A program made the position numbers and the translations under genes. DNA of 64,000 nucleotides from the NCBI RefSeq assembly GCF_025971945.1, contig NZ_JAPDHW010000002.1:310001-374000 (forward strand). The letters are read 5' to 3'. Shown one piece after another: positions 26,792-35,575 of the stretch (position 1 is the first letter of the stretch; every line of letters begins with the position of its first letter). The notes under the pieces are model-generated. The model worked only from the letters and a program-made list of their open reading frames with translations, was not told where the DNA came from and ran no database searches. This stretch comes from Chryseobacterium kimseyorum. Lineage in GTDB: Bacteria; Bacteroidota; Bacteroidia; Flavobacteriales; Weeksellaceae.

Positions 26792-27193
26792 TTATTGATA
26801 AATAAAAATCATGGTCTGTACCAATTCCGGATGAAGGCTTCTGGCTACCGGACAGTTATGAGCGGTTTCTTCGATGAACGCTTTTTCTTTATCTGAATAT
26901 GAGTCAGGAAAAACAAAGTTACATACGATTTCCCCGATTCTTCTCGGCTCTGTTTTCATAATTTTCTGAAGTGTACAGTACGCTCCGTCGATATTGATCT
27001 TTTTGTCTTTTCCTAAAATGGCAATGGTTGTCAAAGCACATTCTGCTAAAGAAGTCGCGCAAAGATCGGTTGGTGAAAACTTTTCTCCTTTTCCGTGGTT
27101 GTCGGTAGGCGCGTCACTTTCGATAACGGTGCCTGACTGTAAATGTTCTGCTGAACATCTTAGTCCGCCGATGTATGTTATTTTTGATGTCAT
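26792..27193 (-). CDS. OsmC/Ohr-family peroxidase
   Basis: 133 aa. OsmC-type thiol peroxidase or peroxide-response protein: SPTDLCATSLAECALTTIAI carries the first redox Cys region (about 40-60) and ETAHNCPVARSLH (about 110-122) the second, with the usual C-C pair for organic hydroperoxide reduction. Lies 32 bases after the HMG-CoA lyase gene and may be cotranscribed; the terminator below closes it. Confidence 0.92.
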   Translation of the reverse strand: MTSKITYIGGLRCSAEHLQSGTVIESDAPTDNHGKGEKFSPTDLCATSLAECALTTIAILGKDKKINIDGAYCTLQKIMKTEPRRIGEIVCNFVFPDSYSDKEKAFIEETAHNCPVARSLHPELVQTMIFIYQ

Positions 27194-27225
27194 AATTTTT
27201 TAATTAAAATAAATGAGACGTTATC

Positions 27226-28074
27226 TCAGAAATGAAAAATATCTTTCGCTCTGTTATAAGAACTTTCGAAATTTAGTAAATTCAATTTGTGTTCCGCTTT
27301 TTCTACGCTCATAAAGTTGATAACCTGTTCGGTCGGCATATTTCCCACCAAATCATCTTTTGCCATCGGGCAGCCACCAATTCCTTTGATGGCAGAATCA
27401 AATCTTCTACATCCTTTATCGTAAGCAGATTTTAATTTAGAATAAGAATCTTCGTAACGGTTATGAAAATGCGCTCCGAAATCAATATTCGGATACTTTG
27501 AAGGAATTTTTTCAAACAACACAGAGATCGTTTCCGCTGTTGCAACTCCTGTAGTATCAGACAGTAAGATGTTTTTAATTCCAATTTCAGAAAAACGCTT
27601 TGCCCAGAAATCTACATCTTCCCATTTCCACATTTCGCCGTACGGATTTCCAAATGCCATGGAGAAATAAAGATTGAGTTCTTTGCCTTCGCTTTTAGTC
27701 AGCTCCAGCATTTTAACTACTTCATCAAAAGCTTCTTCCTGATTTTTATTGGTATTTCTGTGCTGAAAAGTTTCAGAAATAGAAAACGGAAACCCTAAAA
27801 TATCCACCGACTGATGCGCCAATGCTTTCTCAGCTCCACGATAATTTCCGATGATGGCAGAAACTTTGGTATTGGATAAAAACTTGTCAATATTTTCGGC
27901 AACCTCAGCAGAATCAGCCATTTGCGGAATTGCTTTTGGAGAAACAAAACTCAGACAATCTAAAACATCAAAACCCACTTCCATCAGTGAGTTGATATAA
28001 TCGATTTTTTTGGCAGTCGGAATAAATTCTCCCCAACCCTGCATGGCATCTCTAGGACATTCTGTAAGAAACAT
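27226..28074 (-). CDS. Hydroxymethylglutaryl-CoA lyase
   Basis: 282 aa from the ATG at 28074, which follows a -7 box; the longer frame to 28131 starts upstream of that box. HMG-CoA lyase (TIM-barrel, DRE-TIM family): TECPRDAMQG near the N-terminus (the R-D pair binds substrate and metal), LLSDTTGVAT, FGAHFHNRYEDSYSK (metal-binding His) and the family signature GIGGCPMAKDDLVGNMPTE (about 228-246). Cleaves HMG-CoA in leucine degradation to acetoacetate and acetyl-CoA. Confidence 0.95.
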   Translation of the reverse strand: MFLTECPRDAMQGWGEFIPTAKKIDYINSLMEVGFDVLDCLSFVSPKAIPQMADSAEVAENIDKFLSNTKVSAIIGNYRGAEKALAHQSVDILGFPFSISETFQHRNTNKNQEEAFDEVVKMLELTKSEGKELNLYFSMAFGNPYGEMWKWEDVDFWAKRFSEIGIKNILLSDTTGVATAETISVLFEKIPSKYPNIDFGAHFHNRYEDSYSKLKSAYDKGCRRFDSAIKGIGGCPMAKDDLVGNMPTEQVINFMSVEKAEHKLNLLNFESSYNRAKDIFHF

Positions 28075-28092
28075 TTTCACTTTTGATTTTCT

Positions 28093-28100
28093 CAAATATA
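28093..28100 (-). promoter_or_regulatory. -7 box TATATTTG for the HMG-CoA lyase gene
   Basis: Exact TAnnTTTG match 18 bases before the ATG at 28074, giving a leader of roughly 15 bases. Confidence 0.45.
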
Positions 28101-28234
28101 ATAAAACTAAAACAATTCGTTTGTTGTACAAAACAAAGCTAAGATTCTTTTGATAACCAATAATTTATATCTGATTCATAATTTCAATACCTCATATTCA
28201 AATACAAAAAACATGTTCTCAGCATCAAATTTGC

Positions 28235-28242
28235 TAACTTTG
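28235..28242 (+). promoter_or_regulatory. -7 box TAACTTTG for pepT
   Basis: Exact TAnnTTTG match 19 bases before the ATG at 28262. The promoters of pepT and of the divergent HMG-CoA lyase gene are about 135 bases apart. Confidence 0.45.
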
Positions 28243-28261
28243 TTAAAATTTTAGACATCTA

Positions 28262-29509
28262 ATGAGTACAATCGAATTCAACGAAATGTGGAGAGAAAAA
28301 CTACTGAACCGTTTTCTCAGCTATGTAAAAATATATTCAACCAGCGACGCAGAAAGTGAAGCAACACCGTCTACTGAAAGACAGTGGGACATCGCCAATT
28401 ACATTGTAGAAGAACTGAAAACTATCGGTTTGGAAGACGTTTCTATCGACGATCATGGTTACATTATGGCTTATGTTCCATCAAATCTGGAAAACGACAG
28501 TCAGCCAACCATCGGATTTATTTCGCATTACGATACTTCACCGGATTTCAATGGTGAAAACGTAAAACCTCAGGTTTGGGAAAATTATCAGGGCGAAGAT
28601 TTGGTTTTAAATAAAGAAACGAACTTCACTTTATCTCCTGCAAAATTTGAAAGTTTAAAACAATATATCGGTCAGACTATCATTACAACTGACGGAAATA
28701 CACTTTTGGGAGCTGATGACAAAGCAGGTTGTGCAGAGATCGTAACGGCTGCAGAATATTTAATTGCTCATCCTGAAATTAAACATGGAAGAATGGCCGT
28801 TGGTTTCACTCCTGACGAAGAAATCGGAAGAGGCGCGCACAAATTTGATGTAGCTAAATTTGGGGCAGAGTTTGCGTATACAATGGACGGAAGTGAAGTT
28901 GGAGAACTGGAATATGAAAACTTCAACGCAGCTGGAGCTATCGTGAAAATCCACGGCTTGAGCGTGCATCCTGGTTATGCTTTCGGAAAAATGGTGAATG
29001 CAGGTCTTTTGGCGGCAGAATTTATTCAGTTACTTCCTGCGAATGAAACTCCGGCAACAACAAAAGGTTTTGACGGATTTTATCATTTAATGGATATCAC
29101 TGCTGATATTTCTGAAGCTAAACTTCAATACATCATCCGTGATCATGACGAAGTGAAATTTGAAGTGAGAAAGAAATTCATGGAGGAAAAAGTTGCTGAA
29201 TTTAACCAAAAGTATGGTGAAGGTACGGCTGAAGTGGAGATTAAAGAACAGTACCGCAATATGAAGCAGCAGTTCGAAGGAAAAATGCACATCGTTGATC
29301 TTGCTGCAAAAGCAATGAAAGAAGCGAATATTGAACCGAAAATCAAAGCCATCAGAGGTGGAACAGACGGAGCGCAATTATCGTATATGGGACTGCCTTG
29401 TCCGAATATTTTTGCAGGCGGAATGAATTTCCACGGACCGTACGAGTATGTTGCCCTGGAAAGTATGGAAAAAGCGCTGGAGGTGATTGTGAATATTGTG
29501 AAAGCTTAA
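28262..29509 (+). CDS. pepT: Peptidase T (tripeptide aminopeptidase)
   Basis: 415 aa, full length for PepT, M20 zinc peptidase that removes the N-terminal residue of tripeptides in the cytosol. Metal motifs: FISHYDTSPDF (about 87-97), LGADDKAGCAEI (about 150-161), FTPDEEIGRGAH (about 185-196), and the late IRGGTDGAQLSYMGLP (about 365-380) and NFHGPYEY. It has its own -7 box and diverges from the HMG-CoA lyase gene. Confidence 0.95.
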   Translation: MSTIEFNEMWREKLLNRFLSYVKIYSTSDAESEATPSTERQWDIANYIVEELKTIGLEDVSIDDHGYIMAYVPSNLENDSQPTIGFISHYDTSPDFNGENVKPQVWENYQGEDLVLNKETNFTLSPAKFESLKQYIGQTIITTDGNTLLGADDKAGCAEIVTAAEYLIAHPEIKHGRMAVGFTPDEEIGRGAHKFDVAKFGAEFAYTMDGSEVGELEYENFNAAGAIVKIHGLSVHPGYAFGKMVNAGLLAAEFIQLLPANETPATTKGFDGFYHLMDITADISEAKLQYIIRDHDEVKFEVRKKFMEEKVAEFNQKYGEGTAEVEIKEQYRNMKQQFEGKMHIVDLAAKAMKEANIEPKIKAIRGGTDGAQLSYMGLPCPNIFAGGMNFHGPYEYVALESMEKALEVIVNIVKA

Positions 29510-29521
29510 TAATTTTTCAAT

Positions 29522-29914
29522 TTATTTGCTTAGCAATTTTTTGTAGCAATTTTCTCCTTCATGATAGCCAAAACAGAGGCTCAGGTTTCCGTCAATTTCT
29601 TCAAAATATGTACTAAAAGTCATATCAACATCTTTAACATCATCTGGAAAAGCAACTAAATTTTTATCTAGATTAAAATAGAAACTTTCAAATTTAATCG
29701 AATTAGCATCTAAACTATATGTAGATTCATAATCTAATAGTTTTCTTTTCATCTTATCGTAAAGTACTCTTCTGTATTTCCCTTCTTTTTTAATGATTAT
29801 TGTATCAAAAGTATTATTATATGATACAGGATAATATTTTCCGTAAACTTCATTTTCATCAATCCCTTTACACGAAATAAAAAGTAAGAAAAGAGAATAA
29901 ACTATTAATTTCAT
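29522..29914 (-). CDS. Small lipoprotein of unknown function
   Basis: 130 aa from the ATG at 29914 (an ATG at 29935 adds seven residues before the signal peptide). Lipobox FISC near residue 16. The mature part has a VYGKYYPVSYNN strand and a long beta-rich body with FYFNLDKN and a final FGYHEGENCYKKLLSK, with two Cys. No family. Convergent with pepT, no obvious terminator. Confidence 0.68.
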   Translation of the reverse strand: MKLIVYSLFLLFISCKGIDENEVYGKYYPVSYNNTFDTIIIKKEGKYRRVLYDKMKRKLLDYESTYSLDANSIKFESFYFNLDKNLVAFPDDVKDVDMTFSTYFEEIDGNLSLCFGYHEGENCYKKLLSK

Positions 29915-29952
29915 CCAACAAATTTTCATTTGCAAATTAATTATTTAAAACA

Positions 29953-29977
29953 AAAAACCACTACAAAAATGCAGTGG
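29953..29977 (-). terminator. Terminator of the 208-aa gene, duplicate of the thiL terminator
   Basis: Arms 29958-29965 and 29970-29977 (one G-T pair), four-base loop, then six Ts on the minus strand. The same 30-base sequence recurs at 31121-31150. Confidence 0.85.
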
Positions 29978-30034
29978 CTTCACAATATTTACATTAAATA
30001 TTAATCGTTGTTCTGCCTTCCAACATAATTGGAA
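29978..30034 (-). pseudogene. Diverged copy of the thiL 3' end
   Basis: From 29978 to 30008 this aligns base for base with 31146-31176 (stop codon and final codons of thiL), with few changes. Read on the minus strand, the last codons give YVGRQNND-stop against FLGNQQND-stop in ThiL. With the shared terminator the match covers about 56 bases (29953-30008). The intervening block contains two small genes. Confidence 0.55.
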
Positions 30035-30078
30035 AATTCACAAAGTTATTCCGAAAATTTTAAAATAACACATTAAAA

Positions 30079-30705
30079 CTATTTTGTATAAGGAAAATTT
30101 CTTGAAAGTTTTCTCATCATACTTTCGACTAGATCATCGGTACTCTTTCTATAATTGTCATCCATAGTTTTGTAAAACCTCCAAACCATCTCACCAGTAG
30201 CACCTTCATTTAAAACCATTGTAAGCGTTCCTGAACCTGTTTTACCACCTGTACCTAACCATAGAGCATTATTACGCGCCTGCCTGTCACTTCTCGTTTG
30301 TTCATTTTCAAATTTTCCGCTGATTATTGCGTCTACTTCAAGTATTTTAGCAATTTCATCCTTTGTTAAGTCTTCCAATTTATCCAGCACTCCAGCACGC
30401 TTAAGTAAAATATTTGTCTTATCTACGTCCTGAAATTCTACGGTATATTCTTTACGTTTTCTTAATAGAAAAGTGTACATACTAGTCTGTATGCTTTTCG
30501 CCATTGTTTGTTCCTGCTGACGATTCATTTCTGCGCTCAGTGCCTCATTTTGCTTCCGGTGTGTGATGGCCACATAGAAAGGTAGTATTGCAACCCTTTT
30601 ATGCCTTGCAATCACTTCCTTTAGATTATCTGCTTCATAAATTTGCTTTTGTGCTGTAGCAGATAATGATACAGTAAATAATGCAAGTATAATTAGTTTT
30701 TTCAT
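30079..30705 (-). CDS. Exported protein of unknown function, 208 aa
   Basis: Signal peptide at 1-18 (TA-Q). The mature part reads KRVAILPFYVAITHRK, a start seen in CsgG/TolB-like lipoprotein-associated domains (VAILPF strand), then a Gln/Arg-rich helix (EMNRQQEQTMAKSIQ), a VDAIISGKFENEQTRSD strand and a final MDDNYRKSTDDLVE helix. The outline is like DUF799/curli-assembly-type proteins, but I do not assign it. Starts directly after the stop of the 73-aa gene, so coupled. Confidence 0.7.
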   Translation of the reverse strand: MKKLIILALFTVSLSATAQKQIYEADNLKEVIARHKRVAILPFYVAITHRKQNEALSAEMNRQQEQTMAKSIQTSMYTFLLRKRKEYTVEFQDVDKTNILLKRAGVLDKLEDLTKDEIAKILEVDAIISGKFENEQTRSDRQARNNALWLGTGGKTGSGTLTMVLNEGATGEMVWRFYKTMDDNYRKSTDDLVESMMRKLSRNFPYTK

Positions 30706-30927
30706 TTATTTTATTACTTTCCTTTTTTCAAAATTTTTGTATCCGTCACTTTCATTACCCACATAGATATCGCCTGTTTCTTTATCTAAAATAATTAAAT
30801 CTCCATAGCTACTACCTGAATCAGGGACTCTCATCATAGAATATTTATCCTTTGATAAATTAGATATTAGATATCCAGCAATGAATCCTATAATCAGACA
30901 ACTTAAAATTATAATAATATTTTTCAT
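30706..30927 (-). CDS. Small membrane-anchored protein
   Basis: 73 aa from the ATG at 30927. One hydrophobic segment (IIIILSCLIIGFIAGYLI) near the N-terminus, then a polar tail with DLIILDKETGDIYVG, like the short beta units of the secreted proteins here. Function unknown. Its stop abuts the start of the 208-aa gene, so they form a two-gene unit which lies between thiL and the duplicate thiL 3' end. Confidence 0.62.
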   Translation of the reverse strand: MKNIIIILSCLIIGFIAGYLISNLSKDKYSMMRVPDSGSSYGDLIILDKETGDIYVGNESDGYKNFEKRKVIK

Positions 30928-31125
30928 AAAAGATGTTTTTACCTGCACTACAATAATATATTCCTATTTAGATTTTTTACATAATTTTTTGTAAAATAGA
31001 TTAATTATAATCACGAATACATACTATTTTGTGCAACGCGTTTTTCTTAACTTAAGAAATATCTGCATCAATGCATTGCGAATTCACTGCATGAATGACT
31101 TTTCACCCGTTAAAATTAACAAAAA

Positions 31126-31150
31126 CCACTACAAAAATGCAGTGGCTTCA
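31126..31150 (-). terminator. Intrinsic terminator of thiL
   Basis: Arms 31126-31133 and 31138-31145 pair with one G-T pair around a four-base loop; five Ts follow on the minus strand. Identical over 30 bases to 29953-29982. Confidence 0.85.
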
Positions 31151-31168
31151 AAATATTTAAATTAAATT

Positions 31169-32233
31169 TTAATCATTTTGTTGATTTCCTAAAAAAGCAT
31201 CCCAACCTTGCGCCGTTAAAGCTACCAATTGGTTAGAACCTCTCGCAACCATGAAATTTCCTTCTTCCTTCTCAACAGCATGACCGATAATCGTAAAATC
31301 CGGATGGTTTTTTATCTTATCAAAATCTTCTGAAGCAATCGTGAACAGCAATTCATAATCTTCACCTCCGCTTAATGCCGTCATCACTGGATTTAAATTC
31401 AAATCGTCCGCCGTTGTAATCGTCAGATTATCCATCGGAATTTTCTCTTCATACAATCTGAATCCTACTTTTGACTGATCAGAAAGATGTAAAATTTCAG
31501 AAGCCAGACCGTCTGAAACATCAATCATAGAAGTTGGTTTGATATCCAACTGCTCTAAAATTCCTTTTACATCGGTTCTTGCTTCCGGCTTCAACTGTCT
31601 TTCTAAAATATAATCGAAACCTTCCATCTCAGGCTGCATATTGGGATCCGCTAAGAAAACGGCATGTTCTCTTTCCAAAATCTGAAGTCCCATATAAGCT
31701 CCACCCAAATCTCCGGAAACAACCAGCAAATCGTTCGGTTTTGCGCCGCTTCTTTTCACAATATTTTCTTCATCTTCAATTCCAACCGCAGTAATGCTCA
31801 TCACCAAACCTGCGTTTGAACTTGTTGTATCTCCACCGATCAAATCGACTTTATATCTTCCGCAAGCTGCCTGAATTCCTGAATACAGTTCTTCCAAAGC
31901 CTCCACCGGAAAACGGTTCGAAACCGCAAGAGAAACCAAAATCTGCGTAGGCGTTGCATTCATCGCTGCAATATCACTCAAGTTCACCACAACGGCTTTG
32001 TAACCCAAATGTTTTAACGGTACATATCCTAAATTGAAATGAACACCTTCTGCCAGAACATCAGTAGTTAAAACAACTTTTTTGTTTCCGGGGTTAATCA
32101 CAGCCGCATCATCTCCTACTCCAACTTCCGAAGATTCATTGGACAAAGGAAAAAATTCTGTTAAGTGTTTTATTAATCCAAATTCTCCCAATTTAGAGAT
32201 GGGTGTTAATTCTGGTTCTTTATCTTCAAACAT
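31169..32233 (-). CDS. thiL: Thiamine-monophosphate kinase
   Basis: 354 aa. ThiL phosphorylates thiamine monophosphate to thiamine pyrophosphate with ATP. Seen: the GVGDDAAVI motif near residue 40, LTTDVLAEGVHF (about 57-68), VVNLSDIAAMNATP (about 85-98), DLIGGDTTSS and the late DVSDGLASEI with GGEDYELLFT. All the acidic metal-binding positions are present. The C-terminus is slightly longer than in E. coli. The stop is followed by a terminator that has a second copy 1.17 kb downstream. Confidence 0.95.
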   Translation of the reverse strand: MFEDKEPELTPISKLGEFGLIKHLTEFFPLSNESSEVGVGDDAAVINPGNKKVVLTTDVLAEGVHFNLGYVPLKHLGYKAVVVNLSDIAAMNATPTQILVSLAVSNRFPVEALEELYSGIQAACGRYKVDLIGGDTTSSNAGLVMSITAVGIEDEENIVKRSGAKPNDLLVVSGDLGGAYMGLQILEREHAVFLADPNMQPEMEGFDYILERQLKPEARTDVKGILEQLDIKPTSMIDVSDGLASEILHLSDQSKVGFRLYEEKIPMDNLTITTADDLNLNPVMTALSGGEDYELLFTIASEDFDKIKNHPDFTIIGHAVEKEEGNFMVARGSNQLVALTAQGWDAFLGNQQND

Positions 32234-32309
32234 ATCTTTTTTATATAATTGATGGTCGATCAGTGATAATTGATGGCAAAAAAATCAGTCATCATTTATC
32301 GATGATCAT

Positions 32310-32804
32310 TTATTTATTAAAAATCGCCGGGTCAATATTTTCCGGGCGGAAAGGAAGTTTTTTAAAGTCTTCTCTCGTCATCAAGATGGTTTCAGCAGTT
32401 TTGTACTTATTCATCGCTTCAACCACATCATCAGGTGGAGAAGTCATTTTTCTCAGCATGGTATCAATCCACACACCTGTCGCTTCTGAAGTCGCACAAT
32501 GTGAACCGTCAGGAAGGTAAAACTTGTGCATAAAACGGTAGATCGCTGCATCTTCTGCACATCCGTCGATTTCAAGGCTCACAATGACTTTTTGGTCAGC
32601 GAAAATTTCCTTGAAAAACGAAAATCTTTCGTGCATAATCACAGGGCCAATTCCCCATCTGCTCATTTGGGTAACTCCCATTTTTTCTTTTTTCATAAAA
32701 GCCATTCTCGTTTGCGCACAGTACTGCACATAAGACGAGTTGGCAAGATGTTTATTGGCGTCAAGATCGCTCCAGCGAACTTCAAAAGTATGATAGAAAG
32801 TCAT
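32310..32804 (-). CDS. Acyl-CoA thioesterase, 4HBT family
   Basis: 164 aa hotdog-fold thioesterase. Seen: RWSDLDANKHLANSSYVQYC at 9-28, where the conserved Asp (D13) and the HLANxxYV helix carry catalysis and CoA binding, followed by ERFSFFKEIFADQKVIVSLE. Close to the YbgC/4-hydroxybenzoyl-CoA thioesterase group; the exact substrate cannot be predicted. Downstream of it is thiL, 76 bases on, possibly cotranscribed. Confidence 0.88.
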   Translation of the reverse strand: MTFYHTFEVRWSDLDANKHLANSSYVQYCAQTRMAFMKKEKMGVTQMSRWGIGPVIMHERFSFFKEIFADQKVIVSLEIDGCAEDAAIYRFMHKFYLPDGSHCATSEATGVWIDTMLRKMTSPPDDVVEAMNKYKTAETILMTREDFKKLPFRPENIDPAIFNK

Positions 32805-32865
32805 TTAATAATAGTTTTAATTTGAATTTTTTTAAAGCAAAAAATAAAAAATCTAACCTTTTGTT

Positions 32866-32945
32866 TGTCATTCCGTAGGAATCTAAACATCGTCATTCAA
32901 AACTCAGCAGAGATTACTACGGAAATCGAAGATTCGACGAAGTCA
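32866..32945. repeat. GTCATTCCG-type dispersed repeat, copy 2
   Basis: Arm 32866-32884 (TGTCATTCCGTAGGAATCT) matches copy 1; the partner arm at 32911-32926 is shorter (AGATTACTACGGAAAT). The segment ends near the GACGAAGTC tail at 32936-32944. Confidence 0.65.
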
Positions 32946-33150
32946 AAGATAAACTGACTGAATATTGATGCTCAAGGATTAAAAAGTAAATAATTCTTTT
33001 GTGGTTATATTTTGAGCTTTAAAATTCAAAAATTACAATCATCAAAATTACTCAAATAAGATGGTTTATAAAAATTGTAATTTTGCATAAATAATCCATT
33101 GCATAAAAGATTAAATATTTTTTATCAAGTAACAAGAAATAAGAAGAGAA

Positions 33151-33231
33151 GCCGCGAAGCGGTGACATCAAAAGCATAAGGTAAAGCCCTATGAATAAAG
33201 TTACCCAAAGTTTTCTCAGCCCTGAAAGGGC
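33151..33231. repeat. GC-rich palindromes in intergenic DNA
   Basis: Two short palindromes with GAA loops: CCGC(33152-33155)-GAA-GCGG(33159-33162) and GCCCT(33219-33223)-GAA-AGGGC(33227-33231). They stand out against the AT-rich background and resemble the cluster near 49.9-50.1 kb. Confidence 0.6.
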
Positions 33232-33301
33232 GAAATCAATGACTTTCTTGATCGGTAATTAAATCAAAAACTATTGTGCATTTTGTGGTTAATATCAAAC
33301 T

Positions 33302-34504
33302 ATGAAGAAAATAATCATTATCGGAGGCGGTGCCGCAGGATTTTTCTGTGCAGCAAATCTTGACGAAAAGAAATATAAAATCACCATTCTTGAGCAGAAC
33401 TCAGACGTACTTCAGAAAGTGAAAATTTCAGGAGGCGGAAGATGTAACGTTACCCACGCCTGTTTTGATCCTAAAGAATTGGTTCAGTTCTATCCCCGCG
33501 GAAACAAAGAATTGTTGAGCGTTTTCACCAAATTTCAACCCGGCGACACGATGGATTGGTTCGAAAAACGAAAAGTTTCGTTGAAGATTGAAAACGACAG
33601 CAGGGTTTTCCCGGAAAGCAATTCTTCGCAGACGATTATCAATACTTTTCAGAACGAAATTCAACAGAAAAATGTTGACGTAAAAACGAAATGTTCGGTA
33701 AAAGAAATCATAGAAAGAGGTGGTCAATACTTAGTTTCTACAAGTTTGGGAGATTTCATCGCTGATTATGTTATCTACACCACAGGAAGTTCGCCGAAAT
33801 CTTTAAAGATGATTGAAAATTTAGGACATAAAATCATCGATTTGGTTCCTTCACTTTTTACATTTAATATAAAAGATGACTTGCTGAAAGATCTTTTGGG
33901 AACAAGCTTCGAAATGGCGGAAACATCAATTCCCAAATTAAAAACAGAAGAAAGCGGACCGCTTTTGATTACGCACTGGGGACTTTCCGGACCTGCTATT
34001 TTAAAAATCTCGGCTTGGGAAGCGATTAATCTGGCAAAAGTAAAATACAATTTTGAAGTTCAGGTGAACTTTATTTCTAAAGATATGGATGAGGCGGAAG
34101 AATTATTTCAGAACTTTAAAATTTCAAATCCTAAAAAATCAATTGGATCATCAAAAATTTTTGAGGTGACCAACCGTTTTTGGCAAAGGATTTTAGAAGT
34201 TTCAAAGGTTGATTTAAATAAACAGATTGCCAACATTTCAGGTAAAGAAATACAGACGATTTTGGAGAACCTCTGCAAAAAGAAATTTCAGGTAACCGGA
34301 AAATCGACTTATAAAGATGAATTTGTAACCGCAGGTGGTGTAGATTTAAAAGAAATAAATTTTAAAAATATGTCTTCGAAAATTTTGCCTAACTTTTACG
34401 TGGCCGGAGAAGTTTTAAATATAGATGCCTTAACCGGTGGTTTTAATTTTCAGGCTTGCTGGAGTGAAGCATGGCTGATTGCGCAGGATTTGAATAATTT
34501 ATAA
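33302..34504 (+). CDS. NAD(P)/FAD-dependent oxidoreductase, HI0933 (BaiN-like) family
   Basis: 400 aa. FAD-binding Rossmann motif IIIGGGAAGFFCA at 5-17, KVKISGGGRCNVTHA (about 39-53), and a late GGVDLKEIN... LPNFYVAGEVLN...LTGGFNFQACWSEAW that closes the flavin site. The family is named after H. influenzae HI0933; one clade (BaiN) reduces bile acids but the physiological substrate here is unknown. First of a plus-strand run of four short genes. Confidence 0.9.
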   Translation: MKKIIIIGGGAAGFFCAANLDEKKYKITILEQNSDVLQKVKISGGGRCNVTHACFDPKELVQFYPRGNKELLSVFTKFQPGDTMDWFEKRKVSLKIENDSRVFPESNSSQTIINTFQNEIQQKNVDVKTKCSVKEIIERGGQYLVSTSLGDFIADYVIYTTGSSPKSLKMIENLGHKIIDLVPSLFTFNIKDDLLKDLLGTSFEMAETSIPKLKTEESGPLLITHWGLSGPAILKISAWEAINLAKVKYNFEVQVNFISKDMDEAEELFQNFKISNPKKSIGSSKIFEVTNRFWQRILEVSKVDLNKQIANISGKEIQTILENLCKKKFQVTGKSTYKDEFVTAGGVDLKEINFKNMSSKILPNFYVAGEVLNIDALTGGFNFQACWSEAWLIAQDLNNL

Positions 34505-34513
34505 AATACAGTG

Positions 34514-34918
34514 ATGAAAAAACTACTTTTTATTATGCTGATGATAAGTTCAGTAACGATTTATTCTCAAGAAGTCAATAAAAAAGAAAGCGAGAGCAGT
34601 GTTGGTGATAATATTTTTGAAAAGGTAGATATATTACCTGAATATCCAGGAGGAATAAATGCGTTTAGACGAAAATTCTCCGAGTCATTTGACATTCGCC
34701 GAATAAATTCAAATAAACCTGCAAAATCCGAAGCACAGTTTGTTATTGATTTAGATGGCAATGTTACCGATATTATAGCGGTAGGCGAAAACAGATCGAT
34801 GAATAAAGAAATGGAAAGAGTTATAAAAACTATTTCTAAAACAAAATGGAAACCTGCACGACTTAATGGTGAACCAGTCAAATATCTTTTTAAATTACCA
34901 ATTTCTATGAATCTTTAA
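34514..34918 (+). CDS. TonB-C domain mini-protein, exported
   Basis: 134 aa from the ATG at 34514 (a GTG at 34511 is also open). Signal peptide ending near YS-Q. Residues about 40-134 are a TonB C-terminal domain: the PEYPGGINAFRRKFSES head, the FVIDLDGNVTDIIAVG strand and KWKPARLNGEPVKYLFKLPI at the end. Without a transmembrane anchor or proline linker it is not a classical TonB. Two relatives lie at 38344 and 38827. Six bases after the flavoprotein gene. Confidence 0.85.
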   Translation: MKKLLFIMLMISSVTIYSQEVNKKESESSVGDNIFEKVDILPEYPGGINAFRRKFSESFDIRRINSNKPAKSEAQFVIDLDGNVTDIIAVGENRSMNKEMERVIKTISKTKWKPARLNGEPVKYLFKLPISMNL

Positions 34919-34931
34919 CATTCAATAACCA

Positions 34932-35570
34932 TTGTTAGAAATTAGAAAAAAAAGTAATTACATTCTTAAGATCCTTCTCACCGCTGGATTCGCATATTTC
35001 TTTTGGCTAATGTTAAAAATCACTTTAGAATATATCCCTTTAGATACCAATGTCAGCTTTTTAATGATTAAACAGACTGAAGTGGTGGAAAGACCGGAAT
35101 ATCTTTACTTTTTTTACACTCATGTGTACACGAGTATTTTTGTTTTGTTAGCCGGATTTTTAGCCATTCTAAGAAAGGATTTTGGCATTAAACACTTTCA
35201 TAAAAATGCAGGAAAGATATATATTTTTTTAATTCTTTTTCTTGTGGCACCATCCGGAATTTACATGGGAATTTTCGCCAATGGCGGTTTTTTATCTAAA
35301 ATTTCTTTCGTTATTTTAGGTTGCCTTTGGTGGTTTTCAACCTTTAAAGCTTATCAATTAGCGCGACAGAAAAAATTCACAGAACACAAACAGTGGATGT
35401 GGCGAAGTTTTGCATTCACAATTTCTGCCATCACTTTGAGAATGTGGAAAGTTTTTATTGTATATTTATTTCACCCAAATCCGATGGATGTTTACCAAAT
35501 CATTGCATGGCTGGGTTGGGTTCCGAATATTATTTTGATAGAATATTTAATTACCAAAAAACACATTTAA
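34932..35570 (+). CDS. DUF2306 membrane protein
   Basis: 212 aa from a TTG at 34932. About five or six hydrophobic segments and the DUF2306 features: FFYTHVYTSIFVLLAGFLA near residue 60-78, HFHKNAGKIYIFLIL (His-Lys-Gly-like helix cap), an IYMGIFANGG loop, TEHKQWMWRSFAFT (conserved H-x-x-W-M-x-R), and a late P-rich helix. Function of the family is unknown. It overlaps no neighbour but a longer frame of the next gene runs through its 3' end. Confidence 0.82.
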   Translation: MLEIRKKSNYILKILLTAGFAYFFWLMLKITLEYIPLDTNVSFLMIKQTEVVERPEYLYFFYTHVYTSIFVLLAGFLAILRKDFGIKHFHKNAGKIYIFLILFLVAPSGIYMGIFANGGFLSKISFVILGCLWWFSTFKAYQLARQKKFTEHKQWMWRSFAFTISAITLRMWKVFIVYLFHPNPMDVYQIIAWLGWVPNIILIEYLITKKHI

Positions 35571-35575
35571 TCAAT

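Larger units (their letters stand above)
32805..33301. other. Intergenic stretch between thioesterase and HI0933 flavoprotein
   Basis: 497 bases. Contains the dispersed repeat at 32866-32945 and the palindromes at 33152-33231, with no ORF. I see no promoter with confidence for the gene at 33302. Confidence 0.6.

Noticed and set aside
27226..28131. HMG-CoA lyase start at 28131
   Set aside because: It lies upstream of the -7 box and adds a hydrophobic, Lys-rich leader absent from the family; 28074 preferred.
35393..35575. N-terminal extension of the YARHG lipoprotein
   Set aside because: Overlaps the preceding gene and would bury the lipoprotein signal peptide that starts at 35576.
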